DNA from: Rhizobium sophorae | Lineage (GTDB): Bacteria > Pseudomonadota > Alphaproteobacteria > Rhizobiales > Rhizobiaceae | Length of the DNA: 64,000 bases | NCBI RefSeq assembly: GCF_013087515.1 | Contig: NZ_JABFCN010000023.1 | Coordinates: 186,001 to 250,000 of the forward strand | Direction: 5' to 3' | Part shown: positions 19,891-28,292 of the stretch, one piece after another | Position numbering within the stretch: the first letter of the stretch is position 1 | Layout of the letters: every line of letters begins with the position of its first letter | Made by a program: the position numbers and the translations under genes | Notes under the pieces: generated by a model | The model's input: only the letters and a program-made list of their open reading frames with translations | What the model was told of the DNA's origin: nothing | The model's database searches: none

Positions 19891-19924
19891 GAAGCCCGGC
19901 GCACCTCTCCCGTGCCGGGCTTTT
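19891..19924 (+). terminator. Rho-independent terminator in the gene-poor region
   Basis: AAGCCCGGC pairs with GCCGGGCTT, with further GCAC/GTGC pairing inside, and TTTT follows directly. The orientation implies a plus-strand transcript ending here although no certain gene precedes it. Confidence 0.75.
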
Positions 19925-20574
19925 GTCATTCTGGCAGTCGCCGTCGGACGGGCAACGAATCCTCAATTTCCATTCGTGTCGATCCGGTCCCGGCGAGCAT
20001 GGGCCAGGGCGCTGCCGATCAGCTATGGTGTGGCCGCGGCCGCTTAATGACTTTTGCCATCGGTCTGAGCGGCTCCTTCCAGGAGGATGTGTCAAATGCG
20101 CTGGTCGGATCGTGTCAGCATCGCGGAAGCAGCAGGTCGGCTGTCGGTGCACCGTAACCCAGCGCATGCGGGCCACAGATTTCAACAAGCCGTCGGCGCT
20201 CAATCCCGTCTCGACTCCGCCTGCGTAGTCGTCGCTCGGATCCTTGGCGCCCTTGGTCCGATCATCAAGGATGAAGGCCGGCAGATTTCAGCAGCAGGCA
20301 TCCCAGCGTTGGATAGGGCAGGGCGCCGGTGGCGAGCTTGTACAGGCTTCGAGATGGCCCAGCTCCGAACCGGCTTTTGGACGTTTTGCCACCCATGCTT
20401 CCCTGCGCCAGATGTTTGAGCGTGGTGACGCATCGTCGGTCAGAAGTGCGTCAGCTGATCGCGTCGATCGAAAGGCAGGATGGCGTCGAGAACATCGAGC
20501 TCTTTGGCGACCTGTGCCACATCGCTTTCGTTCCTTGCTCAGATCAGGCAGCCGACTTTCGCGGCGTGGATGGT

Positions 20575-21468
20575 TCAGACGTCGTCATAGCAGAGCGCCC
20601 ATTGGTCGCCGATATACCAGCAGCGCCCTATCCGCGGTTCTGCTTTCCAGAGCAGGCTTTTGACGAACTCGATACCGCCGCGCCTGAATGCGGCTGTCAG
20701 CCCCTCGATCTCGTTGTCATCGATCGACAATCCACCATTGGCGCAAACGAAATAGGCTGCGCTGATCCAACGCGCCGCAAATCCACTCTCGCCGCGCTCA
20801 ATCCGAAGTGCGGCGCCATGGGATGCATGACGGCCGCCCTTCGGCGGTCGGTCCTGGCGCGGTACGCCGAGTGGCAGCACCAGGCGCCCTCCAGGCCGAA
20901 GCCGTTCGATCCAGGGTTCCGCGGGCCGCGCGACGGCAAAATTCACATAGATCGCATCCACCTCTTGCTGCGGCCATTGGCTGCCGTCGGCGTTGATGAC
21001 GCTGACATTGGCCCGATCGGCAAGCGCTTTTTGAGCGTGGCCAGCCAGATCGGGATCCATCTCGACGGCATAGACATGACCGGAAGCGCCGACAAGCTCC
21101 GAAAGAATGGCGCTGTAATAGCCGGTGCCGGCACCGATATGGGTTATGCGATCGCCGATTTGTATGTCCAGCTCAGCCAGGAGTCGGGCATGCAGCGAGG
21201 GACTACCATTGTTGACACCCTTTTCGGACTGCAGCGCGAATAGCACGTCCTGATAGGCCAGAACCAAGTCGGAGGAGGGGAGGGGACGATACCCGCCGCC
21301 GAGATTGGCGATCTGCCATGGCGGCGCGCCGAGGAATTTTTCGCGCGGGACAGTGGCAAAGGCAGCCTCGATCCGCGGGTTCGTCGTTGCGGCGGTTGCC
21401 GCCACCTGGTGGGCGTAAGCGCGGCGGATCACCGCCAGCTCGTCGGCTGTGAACATCGCAGTCGGCAT
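20575..21468 (-). CDS. PCMT-type SAM-dependent methyltransferase
   Basis: 297 residues. The N-terminal part resembles protein-L-isoaspartate O-methyltransferases: RIEAAFATVPREKFL, then the SAM-binding motif ITHIGAGTGYYSAIL, VYAVEMDPDL and LRPGGRLVLPLG. The C-terminal roughly 90 residues extend beyond classical PCMT, so the substrate may be different. The ATG at 21468 has GGGAG eight bases before it; the ATG six codons upstream has no ribosome site. No operon partner. Confidence 0.83.
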   Translation of the reverse strand: MPTAMFTADELAVIRRAYAHQVAATAATTNPRIEAAFATVPREKFLGAPPWQIANLGGGYRPLPSSDLVLAYQDVLFALQSEKGVNNGSPSLHARLLAELDIQIGDRITHIGAGTGYYSAILSELVGASGHVYAVEMDPDLAGHAQKALADRANVSVINADGSQWPQQEVDAIYVNFAVARPAEPWIERLRPGGRLVLPLGVPRQDRPPKGGRHASHGAALRIERGESGFAARWISAAYFVCANGGLSIDDNEIEGLTAAFRRGGIEFVKSLLWKAEPRIGRCWYIGDQWALCYDDV

Positions 21469-21798
21469 GGGCAAATCTCCCGGCATGGCTTTGATCTATT
21501 TCTTTTTACGTCCTTGCGGCTCGAAATTCATCTCCACCCCGAACGGTTGACTCATGGGGCAAGGAACTCGTGACGGAAGCTAAAGGTCATTTCTCTTCCA
21601 TTATGGAAAACTACATTGTTACTTCATGAGGTTAATATTCCGCAGGCTGCAAAATTCAACCTCGTCGCCGCATATCAAAGTGTAGCTGCAAAGAGGCCGC
21701 ATCGGCTTGTCGGACCCCTTGCGACAGGCGACGCTGGGCAAGGCTGAACCGGTTCGGTCCTTGGATGCCAAGCACTCCCACAGCGCCATCGAACAGGT
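21469..21798. other. Intergenic stretch before the methyltransferase
   Basis: 330 bases with an AT-rich core (about 21585-21660) that probably carries the methyltransferase promoter. No gene, repeat or terminator was recognised. Confidence 0.4.
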
Positions 21799-22308
21799 TC
21801 AGGCGTCGGGTATCGTGTGGTGCCTGGCGTCCACTCTGAAACGCTTCTTGATCCTGTCGACGGGCGTTCCATCTTGAAGCGGAACCTGGACCAGCCGATC
21901 ATAGGTCTCGAAGCCCATCTTTGTGTAATAGCCAAGGCCGCTGACATTGTCGGCCCGAATGGTCGCATTGATGAATTCGAGCCCGAACTCTTCCGCTGCG
22001 GCTCGGGTTGCGGGGAAGAGAGCGCTGCCGACGCCTGGGGTTCTTGAGTTCAAGCGGGCAAAGGTGGCGATGTCGGCAACGCCTTTCGGCGGGTCGCCGT
22101 ATAAGCTCAGGGATTGGAAGCCGACGAGCGACTGATGGTGCTCTGCAACATGGCAGGTAAGAGGAAACTCGCCGTCGATGAACCAGTCCGCGAACTCGGC
22201 AGCCGAAAGCGGCGTCTCGAGTGCGGTGGTTCCGCCGGCAATGATGATTTCGTTCAAAAGACTGCTCAGCTCCTCCGCGTCGGCGGAGACGGCTCTTCGA
22301 ATGTGCAT
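21799..22308 (-). CDS. GNAT family N-acetyltransferase
   Basis: 169 residues with the GNAT core: MHIRRAVSADAEELSSLLNEII at the start, LVGFQSLSLYG, and an acetyl-CoA binding segment RTPGVGSALFPATRAAAEEFG, then the closing INATIRADNVSGLGYYTKMGFE. The pattern resembles the phosphinothricin/amino-acid acetyltransferase branch, but the substrate is unknown. Stands alone between the methyltransferase and the ABC operon end. Confidence 0.82.
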   Translation of the reverse strand: MHIRRAVSADAEELSSLLNEIIIAGGTTALETPLSAAEFADWFIDGEFPLTCHVAEHHQSLVGFQSLSLYGDPPKGVADIATFARLNSRTPGVGSALFPATRAAAEEFGLEFINATIRADNVSGLGYYTKMGFETYDRLVQVPLQDGTPVDRIKKRFRVDARHHTIPDA

Positions 22309-22448
22309 GTCTTGGCTACCTCGTCTTGAACGAACAGCCTATCGGCGAGATCAGAGATTACAAGTCACCACTCGTTCCGAAGACGAGGAATCATCAAGAA
22401 CTCCCCATGCCATCAAGTTCCGGTTCCGCGCCTGCTGACGCGCCTTAT

Positions 22449-23519
22449 TCAGGCGTTCAGGCGCTGCTGCGTCTGCCGGTCGAAGAAGTGAACCTTGGCC
22501 GTCTCGAAAGAAAGCTTCACCGGCTGTTCCGGCACCAGCTCGACACGTTCGCGAACCACCCATGTCAGCTCCCTGCCGTCGAGTTCCACGGCGACATGGG
22601 TTTCCGATCCCGTGGGTTCGACCACCTTGACCACGGCATCCACACCGTTTTCACCACCGAAGGTGATGTCTTCGGGACGAATACCCAGTGTCAGCGGTCT
22701 GTTGGCGGAATTGGCTGGAGCCCGCGAAAGCGCTACGCGTGACCCACCCGGCAGCGACAAAGCCGGGTTGCCTGCGCCCTCAAGAGTTCCCTCGAGAAAG
22801 TTCATCGCGGGGGAGCCGAGGAAGCCGGCGACAAAGATATTGCGCGGTCGGTCGTAGAGTTCGAGCGGACTGCCGATCTGTTCGACGCGGCCGCCGTGGA
22901 GCACGACGATCTTGTCAGCCATGGTCATGGCTTCGATCTGGTCGTGGGTGACGTAAACGATCGTGGTCTTCAGGCGCTGGTGCAGAGCCTTGATCTCCGC
23001 CCTCATCTTCACGCGCAGTTTCGCATCCAGATTGGAGAGGGGCTCGTCGAAAAGAAAGACTTTCGGATCGCGAACGATGGCCCGGCCCATGGCGACGCGC
23101 TGCCGCTGTCCGCCCGACAGCTGAGCCGGCTTTCGATCGAGAAGCGGCTGCAATCCGAGAATCGCTGCAGCCTCCCCGACCTTCTGTTCGATTTCCGGCC
23201 GCTTGACCCCGGCGAGCTCGAGCGCAAATCCCATGTTCTGGGAAACCGTCATCTGCGGGTACAACGCATAGTTCTGGAAGACCATCGCTATATCGCGATC
23301 CTTCGGCTGCAGATTGTTCACGACCCGGCCGTCGATGCTGATTTGACCGGCGGTGATATCCTCGAGCCCGGCAATCATGCGCAGCAATGTCGACTTGCCG
23401 CAGCCGGAGGGCCCGACGAGAATGGTAAATTCGCCGTCGGCGATCTCGACGTCGACACCATGAATGATATCGACCGGACCGAAGGATTTCTTGACGTTTC
23501 TGATGCTCAGGCCAGACAT
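22449..23519 (-). CDS. Sugar ABC transporter ATP-binding protein of the apioside-type importer
   Basis: 356-residue MalK/UgpC-type ATPase starting MSGLSIRNVKKSFG. Walker A is GPSGCGKST, signature LSGGQRQRVAMGRA, Walker B KVFLFDEPLSNLDAKLR, and a C-terminal regulatory OB domain with GIRPEDITFGGENG. It is the last gene of the operon that begins with the binding protein at 28221, and should energise the two permeases at 25.1-26.9 kb. AAGGGG lies before the ATG; a longer upstream reading runs into the glycosidase gene and is rejected. Confidence 0.95.
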   Translation of the reverse strand: MSGLSIRNVKKSFGPVDIIHGVDVEIADGEFTILVGPSGCGKSTLLRMIAGLEDITAGQISIDGRVVNNLQPKDRDIAMVFQNYALYPQMTVSQNMGFALELAGVKRPEIEQKVGEAAAILGLQPLLDRKPAQLSGGQRQRVAMGRAIVRDPKVFLFDEPLSNLDAKLRVKMRAEIKALHQRLKTTIVYVTHDQIEAMTMADKIVVLHGGRVEQIGSPLELYDRPRNIFVAGFLGSPAMNFLEGTLEGAGNPALSLPGGSRVALSRAPANSANRPLTLGIRPEDITFGGENGVDAVVKVVEPTGSETHVAVELDGRELTWVVRERVELVPEQPVKLSFETAKVHFFDRQTQQRLNA

Positions 23520-23539
23520 TTCGTACCCCTTGTCATCTT

Positions 23540-25060
23540 CTAGCGCTTCCTGCGTACGCGCAGCGCCTGGTACGGCTTGCGCGGAATCTTGACGCCGAAG
23601 GCCGCGTCCGGCTTGCCGCCGCGCACGACTGAGCCATGGCGCGTCGGATGCGGAACGGGAGCTGCCACCTTCTCGACCGGCGTGATCGTCATCTCCCATG
23701 TGTCGATGAGATCGACATCATAATCGTCGCCGTCGACGGGCAGTCCCGTGGACCAGATCACCGGCTGATGCTCGCCGAAATAGATCAGGCGGAAATCGCC
23801 GTCACCGTCGCGCGCGCCCGACACGCGAGACCAGGGCCATTCGCCGATGATGCCCAGCGGCTCGAGGCCGTGTTTGACATCGGCTTCCAGAAGGTCGCGG
23901 AGGAAGGCGATGCGCTTCCACGCTTCACCGCGCAGTTCCCCGCCTTTTGCCCACCAGATCAGATCCTCCGGATGGGAATAGGTTTCGCCATGGCCGGCAT
24001 AGCCGCCGCGCGCCATCGTGATCCAGAAGCGATGCACGAGCTCATGCGCATTGAGATTGCCCCATGACTGCAGGATGTCGCCCTCATATTCGGGCTCGTC
24101 GTTGACGACAGGCTTGCCGTAGGCATCGCGCCATTCCTGCGTGCGCTTAACGTCAGGGTTTTGAATGCAGGTGTGCGTCACCCACGGCTTGCGATGATCG
24201 AAATTCGACGTCACGTCGCCATTATGGATGGAGCGGAGGTGCTGGTAGGGGTCGTTCTCTTCGAGGATGTGGAAGTAGCGATCCCACTGCTCCATCGGCT
24301 TCGTATCGATGAGAAAATCATATTCATTGGCAAGCGACCACCAGACGTTTCGGTAGGCGGCGAGACGAGCGGCCAGATATTCGACATAGCGAAAATCCTG
24401 TTCGGCCGACATGTCGGCATATCCCCATCGGTCATAGGGGTGGAAGATGATGATATCGGCTTCGATCCCCAGCTGGCAGAGCGCTGCGACCTGCTTCTCG
24501 AAGTGCTGGAACGAGGCGGGGTTCGGACGATCGAAGTCTTCCCTTCCATCCGCCCCGCGTTCGAAGCAGGCGTGCAGCGGCTCGTTGACGTTGTAGGGAT
24601 AATCCTTCGGAAACACGCCCATCCGCATCTTGTTGAAGCGGGCCTTCTTGAGGGTTTCGAGGGTCTGCTTCTGCATGTCGAGCGGCTGGTGCGTCCACGC
24701 GTAGCAGGTCGTCCCGAAGGACAGGAACGGGGTGCCGTCCGCATAGGCGAAGTGGAATTTGTTTCGCACACGCACCGGGCCGTGATTGCCGGCTGAAGGC
24801 TCGGTCGCGGTCAATGCGCCGGTCTTGCCGTCGAGTGCAGCAGTCTTGGAACGGGTCAGAAAGGACCATTCGCCTTCGCAATCCGGCATGAAGCGGATGC
24901 GGTAGGTGCCGTTGCCGTCATAAAAGCCCGGCACGCGGACTTCGCGGCTCTTGTGGGTGAACACGGCATCGAATGCCACGTCGAGATAGGGATTTCCGCC
25001 GGAGGGTCCATCAAAGGAGGCCTCGAACACGCCCCATTTTTCGACTGTTGCATCAGACAT
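23540..25060 (-). CDS. DUF5060/DUF4038 apiosidase-like glycoside hydrolase
   Basis: 506 residues. Residues about 5-95 form a DUF5060 beta-sandwich (VEKWGVFEASFDGP, YDGNGTYRIRFMPDCEGEW). A clan GH-A-type TIM barrel of the DUF4038/apiosidase-like family follows, with candidate catalytic glutamates at Glu246 (SLANEYD) and Glu322/Glu324 (VVNDEPEYEGD); a short C-terminal sandwich closes. Relatives in GH140 cleave apiosyl bonds. There is no signal peptide, so it should act in the cytoplasm on an imported glycoside. It sits inside the ABC operon between permease and ATPase genes. Apioside as substrate is inferred from the neighbouring apiose pathway. Confidence 0.82.
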   Translation of the reverse strand: MSDATVEKWGVFEASFDGPSGGNPYLDVAFDAVFTHKSREVRVPGFYDGNGTYRIRFMPDCEGEWSFLTRSKTAALDGKTGALTATEPSAGNHGPVRVRNKFHFAYADGTPFLSFGTTCYAWTHQPLDMQKQTLETLKKARFNKMRMGVFPKDYPYNVNEPLHACFERGADGREDFDRPNPASFQHFEKQVAALCQLGIEADIIIFHPYDRWGYADMSAEQDFRYVEYLAARLAAYRNVWWSLANEYDFLIDTKPMEQWDRYFHILEENDPYQHLRSIHNGDVTSNFDHRKPWVTHTCIQNPDVKRTQEWRDAYGKPVVNDEPEYEGDILQSWGNLNAHELVHRFWITMARGGYAGHGETYSHPEDLIWWAKGGELRGEAWKRIAFLRDLLEADVKHGLEPLGIIGEWPWSRVSGARDGDGDFRLIYFGEHQPVIWSTGLPVDGDDYDVDLIDTWEMTITPVEKVAAPVPHPTRHGSVVRGGKPDAAFGVKIPRKPYQALRVRRKR

Positions 25061-25093
25061 AGAATATTCTCCTCGTGAATGCTTTTGCGGTCG

Positions 25094-25978
25094 CTAGCCT
25101 TTGACGGCACCTGAGGTGAGGCCAGAGACGAAGTAACGCTGGAAGATGAGATAGACGATCGTTGCCGGCAGGACGGTCATCACGATGGCCGCATTGAGCT
25201 GGCCGTAATTGCTCGAGAACTGCCCCTGAAACGACATCAGGCCGAGCGGTAAGGTCCACATGTGCTGATCCTGGAGCAGCACCAGCGCCATGGCGAATTC
25301 GTTCCAGGTGGAGACGAAGTCGAGGATGAGCAGTGCGGCGAGCACAGGCAGGCACACCGGCAGAAAGATCCGTCTGAAGATGATGAAGTGGCTTGCACCG
25401 TCGATCAGCGCTGCTTCCGACAGCTCCTTGGGAATGCTCTTGAAGAAGCCATGCAGGATGAAAACCTGATAGGGAACGCCGAAGGCGATGTAGGGGAGGA
25501 TGACGCCGGGGTAGGTGTCGATGAGGCCGAACGAATTGACCAGGGTGAAGAGCGGCGCAAGCATTACCTGGAAGGGGATCATCGTGCCGAACACGACAAG
25601 CAGCAGCAGGGCCTTGGTGATCTTCAGCTTGATCTTGGCCAGGGCATAGGCGGCCATCGCCGAAAGGAACAGCCCGAGCGGCACCTTGATGATGGTTATG
25701 ATGACGCTGTTGAAGAAGGAGTTTGCGAAGTTGCCGCGGCTCCATGCGGCGCTGTAGTTTTCGAAAGCGAGCTCGGTTGGCGGCACGAAGGCGCCCGTGC
25801 CCGTCACAGCCGCTGGCGTCTTCAAGGAGGTGAAGACGATGAAGACGAATGGCGCGACCCAGACGAGCGCCACGATAACAAGCGTGATCCAGAGGCCGAT
25901 CAGAATCGGATCCCGCTTCATCGACGATGGTTCGACCTGCAGATGCACTGCGGTCTGGTCGGTCGGTACAGCTGTCAC
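25094..25978 (-). CDS. Carbohydrate ABC permease (MalG type)
   Basis: 294-residue inner-membrane permease with six predicted helices. The EAA loop, which contacts the ATPase, is in SEAALIDGASHFIIFRRIFLPVCLPVL. The GTG start is supported by GGAGG seven bases upstream and overlaps the stop of the MalF-type gene (GTGA), indicating coupled translation of the permease pair. Confidence 0.94.
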   Translation of the reverse strand: MTAVPTDQTAVHLQVEPSSMKRDPILIGLWITLVIVALVWVAPFVFIVFTSLKTPAAVTGTGAFVPPTELAFENYSAAWSRGNFANSFFNSVIITIIKVPLGLFLSAMAAYALAKIKLKITKALLLLVVFGTMIPFQVMLAPLFTLVNSFGLIDTYPGVILPYIAFGVPYQVFILHGFFKSIPKELSEAALIDGASHFIIFRRIFLPVCLPVLAALLILDFVSTWNEFAMALVLLQDQHMWTLPLGLMSFQGQFSSNYGQLNAAIVMTVLPATIVYLIFQRYFVSGLTSGAVKG

Positions 25979-26874
25979 GATTCAACCTCCTCGTGCTTCT
26001 GGGTCCATTTGAGATAGGGAATGACGACAGCCATGGTGATCAGCAGCAGCACGACCGAAATCGCCGCGCCTCGTCCGAAATCGAAGATCTGCATCGCCTG
26101 CGTGAACGCCCAGAGCGCCAGCATCTGGGTAGACTGCGCCGGACCGCCGCCCGTCAGACCATAGACGATGTCGAAAGCCTTCAGGGAGGAGATGACGGAA
26201 AGAACGAGAACGATCGTGATCGTCGGGCGCAAGGCCGGCAATGTCACGTGCTTGAACACCGCCCAGCGGCCGGCGCCATCGATGCGCGCTGCCTCGACAA
26301 GCGTCTGAGAGACATTCTGCAGGCCCGCCAGGAACAGGACCATCGAGAAGCCGACCGTCTGCCAGAGATAGGCGACGAAGACCGAATAAAGGGCGATATC
26401 CCTGTTGCCCAGCCAGTCATTGATCCAGCCCTGCATGCCCCACGAGGTGAGCAACTGGCTGAAAAGGCCGAAGAACGGATCGTACATCCACTTCCACATG
26501 GTGGCCACAGCAATCGGCGCGATGATGACCGGCAGATAGAAGATGGCTCTGAGGCCATTGCGGCCGAATATCTTCTGATTGAGGCTGAGCGCCAGCAGCA
26601 GTCCGACCATCGGCGGGAAGATCAGGCTCATCGAGGTCCAGATGACGGTATTGCGAAAGGCAACCCAGAAGACAGGATCCTTCGTGAAAATCGCCGAGTA
26701 GTTTGCAAGCCCTACAAATTGCCGCTGCGGATCCAACCCGTTCCATTTCTGGAAGCTCAGGATGACGACATTGACCATCGGATAGAGGGCAAAGACGGCA
26801 TAGATCGCCAGGGCTGGCACGAGCAGGATGAGCGCTTGGACGCGCGGATCATGTGTCGATTGTCGAAGTGACAT
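25975..26874 (-). CDS. Carbohydrate ABC permease (MalF type)
   Basis: 299-residue permease with six hydrophobic helices, starting LILLVPALAIYAVFALYPM. The EAA loop is VEAARIDGAGRWAVFKHVTLPALRPT. It would form the membrane channel with the MalG-type partner encoded directly downstream. It is separated from the binding-protein gene by a perfect hairpin that may dampen permease expression relative to the binding protein. Confidence 0.94.
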   Translation of the reverse strand: MSLRQSTHDPRVQALILLVPALAIYAVFALYPMVNVVILSFQKWNGLDPQRQFVGLANYSAIFTKDPVFWVAFRNTVIWTSMSLIFPPMVGLLLALSLNQKIFGRNGLRAIFYLPVIIAPIAVATMWKWMYDPFFGLFSQLLTSWGMQGWINDWLGNRDIALYSVFVAYLWQTVGFSMVLFLAGLQNVSQTLVEAARIDGAGRWAVFKHVTLPALRPTITIVLVLSVISSLKAFDIVYGLTGGGPAQSTQMLALWAFTQAMQIFDFGRGAAISVVLLLITMAVVIPYLKWTQKHEEVES

Positions 26875-26919
26875 GCTTTCCTCCTGGCAGTGAAGCGGCT
26901 GCCAGCTGATGAAAGAATG

Positions 26920-26955
26920 TGCCAGTCGATCGACAGCTGGGTCGATCGACTGGCA
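26920..26955 (-). terminator. Perfect 15-bp hairpin between binding protein and permease genes
   Basis: TGCCAGTCGATCGAC and its exact complement enclose a 6-base loop, in the 93-base gap after the binding-protein stop. It has no T-run. As in mal-type operons, such a structure can protect the upstream mRNA or attenuate read-through so that the binding protein is made in excess. Confidence 0.75.
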
Positions 26956-26967
26956 CCTCGGGAGGAA

Positions 26968-28221
26968 TCAGGTTCGGCTTGCGATAAAGCTCTGCAACTG
27001 CTTGGCCGCATCGGCCGGCTCGGTGTTGCCGGAGGCAACATCGTTGATGACCCGGAAGTATTCCGTCGTGACGTCGAGCGGGAACGCCTGGTCGCCGTTC
27101 ATGTACACTTTGCCGTATTTCTGGAAGATACCCAGCCATTCCGCCTCGAGCGGCTTCTGGTTGGCATATTGTACGTTCTTGTTGACGGAGGTCGAACTCA
27201 GCTGGCCGAGCAGATCCTGCTGGACTTTCGTCGAGAGGAAGTAGTCGAGGAACTTCGCCGCTACGTCAGGGCTCTTGCTCTTGGTGCTGATGTAGTTGTA
27301 CTCGGCGAAGCCGTAGAGACGATCGGTGTTGGTCGGGAAGGGGAAAATGCCGTAGTCGTCGAGATTGGCGCCGGAGCCGTTAAGCTGGCTGACCAGCCAG
27401 TCGCCTTCGAGCATCATCGCCGCGCGGCCTGCGGTGAAGAGGCTGTAGGACTGTTTGTTGTCGATGCCCATGAACGGCTGCAGCGTATAGTCCTTCGTCC
27501 ACTTCGCAAACTCCGCGAAGGAGTCCGTCGCGCAGGGTTCCTTGGTCCAGTCCAACGTCATCGCCTTCAGCGCATCGTGCTTTTCAGCACCGCACTTGGT
27601 TTCAAGGATGACGTCCATGAGGCGCATGACGTGCCAGTTGACCGTGCCGCCGAAGGTGAAGGCAGGAATGCCTGCAGCCTTCAGCTTATCGGCCGCGGCA
27701 AGGAATTCGTCGTAGGTCTTCGGCTCTTCCGTGATGCCGGCCTGTTCGAAAAGCTTCTTGTTGTAATAGACGGCCTCACCCTTGAAGGTGAAGGGAACGC
27801 CGTGCTTGCCGCCGGGGTAGAGGTCCGCGAAAGCCGCTGCCGAGGGCAACAATTCGTCGTTCCACTTATACTCGGCATAATACTTGTCGAGGGGCAGGGA
27901 CAGGCCGGCCTTCACATATTCGCCGCCGAGGCCGAGGCCGGCCCAGCTGAAATAAATGTCGGGCCCCTTGTCGGAGCCCGCAGCGACGCGCAAGGCGGTC
28001 TTGTGCTCGTCGACGGCGCGCTGGACGATCTCGACATGCGTTCCGGGGTTTGCGGCTTCAAAATCTGTCGCCACCTTCTTCAGAGCTGTATTGGCAGCAT
28101 TGTTGTCGAAGTTGAGCGTCCAGAGCGTGATATCTTCAGCAAGAACCGGCGTGGCCGATAGTGACGCCACGGCGATCGCAACGATGCTCGCAGTTTTCAA
28201 TTTCGCAGAAAGGGTCAGCAT
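26968..28221 (-). CDS. Extracellular sugar-binding protein (MalE type)
   Basis: 417 residues with a signal peptide (about 1-28, ending PVLAE) and the cluster-B solute-binding fold: ITLWTLNFDNNAANTALKKVATDFEAANPG at the start and AAMMLEGDWLVSQL in the middle. It would capture an oligosaccharide or glycoside in the periplasm. First gene of the operon, with GAGGAGG before the ATG and a copy of the CTGGTATGATGAG operator about 60 bases upstream, which places it in the apiose regulon. Apioside specificity is inference. Confidence 0.93.
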   Translation of the reverse strand: MLTLSAKLKTASIVAIAVASLSATPVLAEDITLWTLNFDNNAANTALKKVATDFEAANPGTHVEIVQRAVDEHKTALRVAAGSDKGPDIYFSWAGLGLGGEYVKAGLSLPLDKYYAEYKWNDELLPSAAAFADLYPGGKHGVPFTFKGEAVYYNKKLFEQAGITEEPKTYDEFLAAADKLKAAGIPAFTFGGTVNWHVMRLMDVILETKCGAEKHDALKAMTLDWTKEPCATDSFAEFAKWTKDYTLQPFMGIDNKQSYSLFTAGRAAMMLEGDWLVSQLNGSGANLDDYGIFPFPTNTDRLYGFAEYNYISTKSKSPDVAAKFLDYFLSTKVQQDLLGQLSSTSVNKNVQYANQKPLEAEWLGIFQKYGKVYMNGDQAFPLDVTTEYFRVINDVASGNTEPADAAKQLQSFIASRT

Positions 28222-28267
28222 TACCGTCCTCCTCTTGTAAGCCGGTGCCCCTTGTTGCAGATAGTCA

Positions 28268-28292
28268 TTGACATGTCAACTGGTATGATGAG
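28268..28292. promoter_or_regulatory. GntR-type operator, copy 1, with adjacent palindrome
   Basis: CTGGTATGATGAG (28280-28292) occurs upstream of the binding-protein operon and abuts the perfect 12-bp palindrome TTGACATGTCAA (28268-28279). Identical or near-identical 13-mers precede the other two operons of the locus. The motif touches the dhaL stop, so it serves the operon reading away from it. Confidence 0.75.

Larger units (their letters stand above)
17366..20574. other. Gene-poor 3.2-kb region
   Basis: No recognisable protein family was found on either strand. Open frames here are short, rich in Arg/Cys/Ser or overlap one another, and most lack ribosome sites. The stretch does hold structured DNA: two identical 16-bp palindromes, a 12-bp inverted repeat, a second 9-bp inverted repeat and a good terminator, annotated separately. 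This composition suits a plasmid partition/incompatibility or antisense-RNA region, but may also be decayed DNA. Confidence 0.5.

Noticed and set aside
20329..21243. 304-codon plus-strand frame
   Set aside because: Antisense shadow of the PCMT-type methyltransferase, whose SAM motif is clear.
28268..28292. Motif as terminator of dhaL
   Set aside because: There is no long stem or T-run; two identical motifs lie in other promoters, so an operator is more likely.
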